This document shows positions 13,486-20,530 of a stretch of DNA of 64,000 bases, one piece after another. A model generated the notes under the pieces. That model was not told the origin of the DNA. It did no database searches and worked only from the letters and a program-made list of their open reading frames with translations. Numbering within the stretch: position 1 is the stretch's first letter; each line of letters starts with the position of its first letter. The stretch is from Isoperla grammatica (Eukaryota; Arthropoda; Insecta; Plecoptera; Perlodidae): assembly GCA_945910005.1 (NCBI GenBank), contig OX246748.1, positions 17,091,368-17,155,367 on the forward strand, read 5' to 3'. Position numbers and translations under genes: made by a program.

Positions 13486-13497
13486 CTCGCTAGCGAG
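13486..13497. promoter_or_regulatory. LTR dyad 3 (CTCGCTAGCGAG)
   Basis: Perfect 12-bp palindrome about 16 bp upstream of the TATA-like box; repeated at 18876-18887. It shares the CGCGA/GCGAG-like core sequence of the other two LTR dyads. Confidence 0.5.
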
Positions 13498-13512
13498 TGC
13501 GATAGTTTCTGG

Positions 13513-13520
13513 TATATAAT
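13513..13520 (+). promoter_or_regulatory. TATA-like box in 5' LTR
   Basis: TATATAAT in an otherwise mixed-composition LTR, about 140 bp upstream of the AATAAA signal. It is the best candidate core promoter for the genomic RNA. Another AT-rich string, 'gtattataat', lies near 13451 and is a weaker alternative. Confidence 0.5.
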
Positions 13521-13653
13521 AGTTACGAAGGGAACAACTAAGAAGGCTGTGAAAAGACAAGACGGCAATTGTTGCAAAAAAGAAGAAGTTCGAGTAAAAC
13601 TGTTATTATCAGTTCATGTGTTTTTTTAGTTATTCTCTCTGTAGTTTGCTGAG

Positions 13654-13659
13654 AATAAA
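13654..13659 (+). promoter_or_regulatory. Polyadenylation signal in LTR (AATAAA)
   Basis: Canonical AATAAA about 45 bp before the LTR end. The copy in the 3' LTR (19044-19049) would direct cleavage of the genomic transcript; this 5' copy must be bypassed. Confidence 0.65.
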
Positions 13660-13705
13660 AATGAATCTGTGCATATTATTGTCACCCCTTTAATCACGTG
13701 TCAAT

Positions 13706-13718
13706 TGGGGGCTCGTCC
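13706..13718 (+). other. Primer binding site, tRNA-Pro type
   Basis: TGGGGGCTCGTCC begins 2 nt after the 5' LTR. The leading TGG pairs with the CCA end of a tRNA, and the 13 bases match the start of the tRNA-Pro primer binding site known from murine leukaemia virus. The following bases (AAAC) depart from that site, so pairing is strongest over 13 nt. It marks where minus-strand synthesis starts. Confidence 0.8.
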
Positions 13719-13820
13719 AAACAATACGATGACGTCCTGTTTTACGTGCGGGTTTCGGTTAAGGTACGTTGAACACGCGTTGTGATAACCGATAGCTTTG
13801 TGTTTAAAATCCCCGATAGC
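13719..13820 (+). other. Leader between primer binding site and gag-pol
   Basis: A short leader of about 100 nt. It contains an upstream ATG at 13729 that opens an 18-codon reading frame ending with TGA at 13783-13785, out of frame with gag-pol. Another ATG in the LTR at 13661 opens a 10-codon frame. Either could lower initiation at the main start. A packaging signal would be expected here but cannot be recognised. Confidence 0.5.
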
Positions 13821-16800
13821 ATGGATATGGACAATCTTCCATTGGACATCGTGCAGGCCATGCTGCAGCTGCGCACACAAGATGAAGCCAGCCTCCACCG
13901 CGCCTTGCGGGCGGCATTGTTGCCTGGCCGCGTTCCGGCAAGGTCAACCCTAGGTGGCGCGCCAGCCTCGGCGACAATGAACAATGGTGGGGAAGTTGTA
14001 GCGAATATCGGTCCAGTGGCGTATCGTCAGGCACCTGGGGCAGCTTCGCAACACGTGATCGACATAGAGGACGAGCAGTGCGCTAGTCAGAGCGGTCTCG
14101 TGGCATCGACGGGCACAGCAGGCAGCTACAGCGTTCCAGTGGCGGGTGGTCTCCAGGCGTCGGCGAGTGCACCAGGCCTCTACCGCGCGCCAGTGGCGGG
14201 TGGTCTCCAGGCGTCGGCGAGTGCACCAGGCAGCTACCGCGCGCCAGTGGCGGGTGGTCTCCAGGCGTCGACGAGTGCACCAGGCCTCTCTCGTGCGCCA
14301 GTGGCGTGTGAACCTTCCCGCGGCTCACAGTTCTGGTCAGCAGGAAGCTACAGTTCGGCAGTGGAGGGCGGTCCACAGCCTTCTTGGAGAGAAGAACGCA
14401 GCGCTCGACCTACAGTGGCGGACGCATACAGTGAACGCAGTCTTCAGGCAACTGCAGGTACCACAGTAGCACCATTAGGCCAAAAGGGTGTGGCACTCTC
14501 ATTTTCTGCTGATAGCTCGGCAGTTAATGATAATCCAGGGGTGACAAACCGGTCTGTAGTAGTAGATTCAGGCCTAATATCGGCACCCCGCAATTGCATA
14601 TCACGCATGGAGTTGCCGTTGTTCTATGGTTACGGGGACCCATGCCCACCCCAAGAATTTATTGGCAAACTTGAATGCTACGGGAGAGCCCATAGCCTCC
14701 CACATACTTCAATGGTAGCTCAAGTCCTACCAGTAGCATTGCTTGGGGATGCCTACCGCTGGTGGAGTTTTGTAGGGGGATTCCCAACGTGGGAAGAGTT
14801 TTGCACCGCGTTCCAGGAAGAGTTTGGTAGTCCCGACTACATTGCTTGTCTGCAGGCTGAGCTGGACGCTAGAACCCAGCATCCAGAAGAGCCACTGTCT
14901 TCCTATATCAGAACGATTGCTAATTATTACGACAAGCTTGGGGCACAGGTATCCGACCAGGAGAAGGTGCAGCGGGTGCTCCGCCAGATGCACCCTAAAT
15001 TTTATCCGTATGTACAAGGGCACATGTTTTCATCTCTGCAGCACATGGCACTGTCCGCACCTGCGATACAGACCATAATCTGGCGTCAGTCGGCTTATAA
15101 GCCCCCTCCGCAACCGGCTGCGTGTATAGCAAAGGACCTGGCATTTTTTGGCATGCCCGACGTGTCAACACAGTCTGGCCCCCAGTCACAGGGATCGACG
15201 GGAAGTAATCCGGTGGGGATGACCAAACACTCTTGTTGGAAGTGTGGCTCAACCAGCCACTACAAACGGAACTGCCCGAACGAACGAAAACGAGCGAGCG
15301 CAGTTCCAGTAAGGCCACCAACACCGAACTGCGCTTATCAAGTGGTACGGGTGGTGCCAAAAGTAAGCAGACGTCAGGCGGGCCCAAGGAATGGCGTGTC
15401 AGAGCAACGTGAAAGTAAGTTGCCTCCACGGGATGGGGTGCAGGAAACTTCAGATATGACCATTCATATGTTGGGTGAGCCGACTATGTTCATCGAGGTA
15501 GCGGGGCGAATGTATAAGGCCTTGTTAGATACAGGTTCAAGTTGTTCGCTGCTCGGTCCCGGGGTATTTTCAGCGTTGCAAGGTATGGGCTACACTGCCG
15601 ACAAAGGAAGATGTGAATTGCTGATGGCATCAGGTAGCACGAGTTGTCAGTATCAGATGCAGGTACCCATTCAAAAGGGGGAGGTCATACGAAATCAATG
15701 TTTTCTCTTTTTGCCTGATCTTCGAAGGGATATTCTCCTAGGCCGCGACTTTCTCAGTGCGTTCGATATCGTCCTTGCAATGGGACATGTACAGCGACCC
15801 ATTGAGAAGGAAGTTTCAAACCAAGTGGAGACACTGTTGCAACAGCATGATTCAGGTTATGAATCATGCCTGTCCAATAGGGTCACAAAGGACATGCCAG
15901 AGTACGCGTCGTTATGCCCCTCCACGCATCAGCAACAACTCGTTAACCTCATCACAAAATATCAACCACTTTTCACAAAATTTCCTGGAGTCACGAAACA
16001 AGTCTCCCACACCATTTCGACTAAATCGGCACCTCCGGTTAAATGCCGGCTGCGTCCGGTAAATCAGACAAAAAGAGTTGTAATGGACGAATTACTCGAT
16101 GAATTGATCGACCAGAACCTAATCCGACCATCAGAAAGTTCTTGGGCTAGTGCACCGGTGCTCGTGCCCAAGAAGTCGGGGGGTTACAGATTAGCTGTCG
16201 ACTACAGACGGTTAAACAGCGTCACGGAAGTTGCTAAGTGGCCTATGCCTCGGACTGACTGGGTGTTGGCACAGCTGGGATCTGCCCGGTGGTTTTCTAC
16301 CATTGACTTATCACAGGGATTTTTTCAGATCACAATGGCACCACAGGATTGTCACAAGACAGCTTTCGTATGTCACAGGGGGACATACGAATTCATCCGA
16401 ATGCCGTTTGGGTTAGCTGGAGCTCCCGCAACTTTCCAACGTCTCATGGATACGGTGCTCAGGGGCATTTCACACCATTTCTGTATGGCGTTCATGGACG
16501 ATATTGTCATCTTTTCAGCTACCTTGGAAGAGCATCTTGCTCATTTAGAGGAAGTTTTTCGGAGGCTTAGGGAAGCAGGTCTGACAGTGAACCCCGCTAA
16601 ACTGCAGTTGTTTAGAACGTCCATTGACTTTTTGGGCCACGTAATCCACCGCGGAGGAGTCAGCCCTAATCCACAGAAAGTTGAGGCCATCCAAAATTAT
16701 CCAGCACCCAAGTCAGTTAAGGAATTACAGGCCTTCTTAGGACTCGTTGGATTTTACAGATCATTTATTCCACAGTTTTCTACAATTGCTAAAAACCTTA

Positions 16801-18743
16801 CAACTTTATTACAGAAGAACAAGATATGGAAGTGGTCAGATCTCCAAATCGAGTCGTTTCAAACACTGAAGCGAGCCCTGATGAAGGTCACTACTCTTGC
16901 TCTGCCGGACTTAAACAAACCGTTCGTCATTGAGACTGACGCCAGTGGTGTGGGGTTGGGAGCTGTGTTACTGCAAGAACACGTCCACCCCATTACTGGC
17001 ACATCTCAACTTCTCCCTATATCATTCATCAGTAGAACGTTGAACAAACACGAGCAGAGATATACGGTGCAAGAGTGGGAATGTCTGGCGGTGGTATGGG
17101 CTGTGGACAAATTTAGACCTTACGTCGACATGTCCCACTTCGATATTGTTTGCGATCATGCGTCACTCTCGTGGATGTTCACTACAGACCTGGCATCCAG
17201 TCGAGTTCACAGATGGGTCCTTCGTCTGCAAGGCTTAGATTGTACAATAAAATACAGAAGAGGTACATCCAACGTACCAGCAGATGCCCTAAGTCGAGCA
17301 CCTGTAGCGGAACTGGCGCATACAGCAGGGCCGCCTCGATTGCCAGAGGACCTATTCCCCTTACATGTGGAGGAAACAACCGGTAGGATTAAGTTTGAGA
17401 GGCCAGCGCACGATGTGCAGGTCGTGGACTTAGACGTGAGTCCCTTGACAGACTTAGACCGGATGGCTCAAGAGCAGAGTTTGGATGAGGGGCTTTGCAC
17501 CCTGAGAGCGGCAGTCACTGGAGAGCCACCACCGGCTGGGGAACCATTCTCGAGACGCATCCTCGACATGGCAGCAGTGAGTGAAATCGACGCGGCAGGG
17601 GTTATATGGCAAGTCAGAGCATGCGCGGCCCCAACTATATGGTTGCCGAAGTCGCTCCGATCAGTGCTCCTAGAGGCTGTCCATTCGCATCCATTGAGCG
17701 GCCACTTTGGGTTTTATAAAACGTTGCGCCGAGTGCAGGAAAAGTACTCTTGGTTGGGTATGCGGCAGGATGTTCTGCTGTTCGTGCGTTCCTGTCAGAC
17801 CTGCCAACGGGTAAAGCAACGAAATAAAAAGCCTCACGGATTTATGTGTAGCTCCCCAGCTCTGAAACCCTTTGCCGAATTGAGCATTGATCTGATAGGA
17901 CCTCTGCCCCGTTCATCCCAAGGTTTCTCATACATTCTGGTGGTGATTGATAAGTTCACACGATACCCGGAGATATTTCCCATTCGCAGTCCAACATCGA
18001 AAGCCATAATCGAGAAGATCGTAGAACTGTTCTGCAGACACGGTTTCCCGGAAGCAGTATCTAGTGACAACGGAAAACAGTTCGTTTCTAGGATCTGGAA
18101 ATCGGTTATGGCCAAACTGTGCATTTCTGATCGTCACACAGTACCTTACCGCCCTTGTGGGCAACAAGTGGAGCGGCACAATGGCATCCTCAAAACGGCA
18201 ATAAGGTGTTATTGCGAATGTCACAAACAATGGGACGCCCATCTTCATTCTTTGGCATTTGCCCTGCGAACAGCCGAAAGTGAAGTGACTGGCTACACAC
18301 CGTCATATCTTACTTATGGTCGGGAGCTGCGGACGCCGTGGGACTACAAGGCACCGCCCGCTGCACCATCCACTGCGGTCGACACGCATGATTATGCCAC
18401 GGATCTGCACTCAAAGCTTATGGAGGCCGTAACCTGGGCGAAGATACACGTCAGGGCTAATCAGGACGCCCGTAAGGCAAGATACGATGCGTCTCGAAGT
18501 AGCCATACCTTTAGCGTTGGCGACTTGGTGCTGAAGGACCTCCACACATTAAGCAGCGCCCACCAAGGGACGGCAGCAGGGTTGGCAGCACGTAGGTCGG
18601 GACCCTTCAGAATCGTACGTTGCGTAGCACCTAATTCCTTCGACCTGGTGGAAGAGGGGACTAAGAAAAAGGCGGGACGGGCCAACGCTGACCAACTGCA
18701 ACCTTGGCTGACGACACCACGTTGGGCCCAAACGGACGCCTAG
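13821..18743 (+). CDS. Gag-Pol polyprotein of Ty3/gypsy retrotransposon
   Basis: A single 1640-residue ORF encodes particle protein and all enzymes. The open frame extends upstream to 13782 without an ATG, so I chose the ATG at 13821, which has A at -3 and G at +4. In order: a low-complexity N-terminus with three 18-residue repeats (about 106-159); a retrotransposon Gag domain (about 263-430); a CCHC zinc knuckle with C472, C475, H480, C485; an aspartic protease with LLDTGSS (D570); reverse transcriptase with the VDYRRLN motif (near 793) and FMDD (D893, D894); RNase H with D1040, E1087, D1112 and D1155; an integrase HHCC zinc finger ending in CQTC (1325-1328); an integrase core with D1357, D1416 and E1451; and a C-terminal GPF-type module (near 1593). 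All catalytic residues are present and there are no stops. Gag and Pol share one frame, so no frameshift separates them. No env follows. The product would copy the element's RNA and integrate the DNA. Confidence 0.96.
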   Translation: MDMDNLPLDIVQAMLQLRTQDEASLHRALRAALLPGRVPARSTLGGAPASATMNNGGEVVANIGPVAYRQAPGAASQHVIDIEDEQCASQSGLVASTGTAGSYSVPVAGGLQASASAPGLYRAPVAGGLQASASAPGSYRAPVAGGLQASTSAPGLSRAPVACEPSRGSQFWSAGSYSSAVEGGPQPSWREERSARPTVADAYSERSLQATAGTTVAPLGQKGVALSFSADSSAVNDNPGVTNRSVVVDSGLISAPRNCISRMELPLFYGYGDPCPPQEFIGKLECYGRAHSLPHTSMVAQVLPVALLGDAYRWWSFVGGFPTWEEFCTAFQEEFGSPDYIACLQAELDARTQHPEEPLSSYIRTIANYYDKLGAQVSDQEKVQRVLRQMHPKFYPYVQGHMFSSLQHMALSAPAIQTIIWRQSAYKPPPQPAACIAKDLAFFGMPDVSTQSGPQSQGSTGSNPVGMTKHSCWKCGSTSHYKRNCPNERKRASAVPVRPPTPNCAYQVVRVVPKVSRRQAGPRNGVSEQRESKLPPRDGVQETSDMTIHMLGEPTMFIEVAGRMYKALLDTGSSCSLLGPGVFSALQGMGYTADKGRCELLMASGSTSCQYQMQVPIQKGEVIRNQCFLFLPDLRRDILLGRDFLSAFDIVLAMGHVQRPIEKEVSNQVETLLQQHDSGYESCLSNRVTKDMPEYASLCPSTHQQQLVNLITKYQPLFTKFPGVTKQVSHTISTKSAPPVKCRLRPVNQTKRVVMDELLDELIDQNLIRPSESSWASAPVLVPKKSGGYRLAVDYRRLNSVTEVAKWPMPRTDWVLAQLGSARWFSTIDLSQGFFQITMAPQDCHKTAFVCHRGTYEFIRMPFGLAGAPATFQRLMDTVLRGISHHFCMAFMDDIVIFSATLEEHLAHLEEVFRRLREAGLTVNPAKLQLFRTSIDFLGHVIHRGGVSPNPQKVEAIQNYPAPKSVKELQAFLGLVGFYRSFIPQFSTIAKNLTTLLQKNKIWKWSDLQIESFQTLKRALMKVTTLALPDLNKPFVIETDASGVGLGAVLLQEHVHPITGTSQLLPISFISRTLNKHEQRYTVQEWECLAVVWAVDKFRPYVDMSHFDIVCDHASLSWMFTTDLASSRVHRWVLRLQGLDCTIKYRRGTSNVPADALSRAPVAELAHTAGPPRLPEDLFPLHVEETTGRIKFERPAHDVQVVDLDVSPLTDLDRMAQEQSLDEGLCTLRAAVTGEPPPAGEPFSRRILDMAAVSEIDAAGVIWQVRACAAPTIWLPKSLRSVLLEAVHSHPLSGHFGFYKTLRRVQEKYSWLGMRQDVLLFVRSCQTCQRVKQRNKKPHGFMCSSPALKPFAELSIDLIGPLPRSSQGFSYILVVIDKFTRYPEIFPIRSPTSKAIIEKIVELFCRHGFPEAVSSDNGKQFVSRIWKSVMAKLCISDRHTVPYRPCGQQVERHNGILKTAIRCYCECHKQWDAHLHSLAFALRTAESEVTGYTPSYLTYGRELRTPWDYKAPPAAPSTAVDTHDYATDLHSKLMEAVTWAKIHVRANQDARKARYDASRSSHTFSVGDLVLKDLHTLSSAHQGTAAGLAARRSGPFRIVRCVAPNSFDLVEEGTKKKAGRANADQLQPWLTTPRWAQTDA
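14136..14297 (+). repeat. Three 54-bp in-frame repeats in gag
   Basis: Three tandem 54-bp units begin at 14136, 14190 and 14244, each encoding 18 residues around VAGGLQASASAPG. They lie in the Ala/Gly/Ser-rich region before the Gag fold. A degenerate fourth start follows at 14298. Near-identity at the DNA level suggests recent expansion; repeat number probably varies between copies. Confidence 0.9.
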
Positions 18744-18753
18744 TTCACGTTTT

Positions 18754-18766
18754 AAGGGGGGGAGAA
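18754..18766 (+). other. Polypurine tract
   Basis: AAGGGGGGGAGAA directly abuts the 3' LTR start and lies 10 nt after the gag-pol stop codon. It is the expected RNase H-resistant primer for plus-strand synthesis. Confidence 0.93.
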
Positions 18767-19093
18767 TGTCGCATGTGCGACTGGTGAAGAGAGAGGGTTC
18801 GGGCTCTGAGTGACGCGAACGTGTTCGCCCTGTCGCGAGTGTATTATAATTCGAGCGTTCCAGGGGAGTTTCGACCTCGCTAGCGAGTGCGATAGTTTCT
18901 GGTATATAATAGTTACGAAGGGAACAACTAAGAAGGCTGTGAAAAGACAAGACGGCAATTGTTGCAAAAAAGAAGAAGTTCGAGTAAAACTGTTATTATC
19001 AGTTCATGTGTTTTTTTAGTTATTCTCTCTGTAGTTTGCTGAGAATAAAAATGAATCTGTGCATATTATTGTCACCCCTTTAATCACGTGTCA
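18767..19093 (+). repeat. 3' LTR (327 bp)
   Basis: Identical to the 5' LTR by line-by-line comparison, including its three dyads, the TATA-like box (18903-18910) and AATAAA (19044-19049). Because both LTRs are copied from one template at insertion, identity means very little time has passed, barring gene conversion. Confidence 0.97.
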
Positions 19094-19097
19094 AGGG
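19094..19097 (+). repeat. Target site duplication AGGG, right
   Basis: Copy of the four bases at 13373-13376. The satellite then continues 'tatatatagtcttag', the normal continuation of the monomer linker. Confidence 0.9.
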
Positions 19098-20530
19098 TAT
19101 ATATAGTCTTAGTCGAATTTCGGAGGGAAATATTATTTTTGGATTTTGATAAATTTTAAAATCTTATCGTAATCTCTGGATCATTTTGAATCGAAATACA
19201 CCATCAGTTTCTAAATCCATTGATATTTGGTCTTGCAATGAAAAAAAGAATATTTTGGGGGAAATTTTCGAAATGGCCCTAGGGCTATAGTATAAACATT
19301 TATAATCTTAATTTCATTTTTTTTTCATTAACTGGATAAGACCTTTTATTTAACTTAGTATCAGCCAAATCGATGGGGCAAGTTTTTTCAAAAAATTTCA
19401 AAGGGTATACCCTATAGTCTTAGTTGATTTTCGGAGGAGAATATTATTTTTAGATTTTGATAATTTTGATAATTTTATCGTAATCTTTAGATTATTTTGA
19501 ATCGAAATACACCATCAGTTCCTAAATCAATTAATATTTGGTCTTGCAATCACACAAAGAATATTTTGGGGGAAATTTTCGAAATGGCCCTAGGGCCATA
19601 GTATTAACATTTATAATCTTAATTTCATTTATTTGTCATAAACAGGATTAGAGCTTTTATTAAACAAAGAATCAGCCAAATCGAATTGGCAAGCTTTTCA
19701 AATAAATTTCAAAGGGTATAGGCTTAGTTGAATTTCGGAGGGAAATATTATTTTTGGGTTTTGATACTTTAATTAATTTAATCGTATTCTTTGGATCCTT
19801 TTGATTCGAAATACACCATCCGTTTCTTAATTCATTGATATTTGGTCTTGCAATCACGAAAAGAAGAATTTGGGGGAAATTTTCGAAGTGACCCCAGGGC
19901 CAAAGTATAAACATTTATAATCTTAATTTCTTTTATTTGTCATAAACTTGATAAGAGCTTTTATTTAACAAAGTATCAGCCAAATCGAAGGGGCAAGCTT
20001 TTTCAAAAAAATTATAGTATAGTCTTGTTGAATTTCGGAGGAAAAAATTATTTTTAAATTTTTAAAATTTTTATAATTTTATCGTTACCTTTGGATCATT
20101 TTGAATCGAAATACTTTATCAGTTCCTTAATCAATTGATATTTGGTCTTGCAATCACAAAAAGAATTTTTTGGGGGAAATTTTCGAAATGGCCCTAGGGC
20201 TATAGTATAAACATTTATAATCTTAATTTCATTAATTTGTCATTTACTGGATAAGAGCTTTCATTTTACAAAGTATCAACCAAATCGATTGGGCAAGCTT
20301 TTTTAAAAAATTTTAAAGGGTATAGTCTTAGTTGAATTTCGGAGGGAAATAATATTTTTGGTTTTTGATAAATTTTATAATTTAATCGTTTTCTTTGGAT
20401 CATTTTGAATCGAAATAAACAATCAGTTCCTAAATCAATTGATATTTGGTCTTGCAATCACAAAAAGAATATTTTGGGGGAAATTTTCGAAATGGCCCCA
20501 GGGCCATAGTATAAACATTTATAATCCTAA
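19094..20530 (+). repeat. 3.05-kb satellite unit, copy A, right part
   Basis: Continuation of the unit interrupted by the retrotransposon. It matches 22149-23580 closely, sharing rare variants such as 'aatctctggatc' (near 19170 and 22225), 'tcattttttttttcatt' (near 19313 and 22370), 'tcgaattggcaagc' (near 19681 and 22728) and 'aatttcggaggaaaaaatt'. Confidence 0.85.

Larger units (their letters stand above)
13377..13703 (+). repeat. 5' LTR (327 bp)
   Basis: Starts TGTCGC and ends TGTCA, so it has the canonical TG...CA ends. It is identical to 18767-19093 at a constant offset of 5390. The U3 part contains three perfect dyads. A TATA-like box TATATAAT lies at 13513-13520 and a polyadenylation signal AATAAA at 13654-13659. 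On that reading U3 is about 160 bp, R about 130 bp and U5 short. The exact transcription start is not visible. Confidence 0.97.
13377..19093 (+). mobile_element. Full-length Ty3/gypsy-type LTR retrotransposon
   Basis: A complete 5717-bp element: 5' LTR, primer binding site, leader, one gag-pol ORF, polypurine tract, 3' LTR. The order protease, reverse transcriptase, RNase H, integrase places it in Metaviridae (Ty3/gypsy) and not Ty1/copia. The LTRs are identical over 327 bp and the ORF has no stop or frameshift, so insertion is recent and the element may be competent. It has no env-like ORF and no chromodomain seen at the integrase C-terminus. Its base composition is far richer in GC than the surrounding satellite. 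It is inserted in the same orientation as the satellite monomers, in their variable linker. The lineage within Metaviridae is not determined. Confidence 0.97.

Noticed and set aside
13804..18685. Antisense and off-frame ORFs inside the retrotransposon, up to 144 codons
   Set aside because: They are shadows of the 1640-codon gag-pol frame, helped by its higher GC content; none contains a recognisable motif.
18744..18766. Possible env gene after pol
   Set aside because: Only 23 bp separate the pol stop from the 3' LTR, so there is no room for env. The element is a retrotransposon and not an env-bearing errantivirus.
13359..19019. Paired 63-72-codon ORFs within the LTRs
   Set aside because: They are the same LTR sequence twice; several run across the LTR boundary into satellite or internal sequence, so they cannot be conserved genes.
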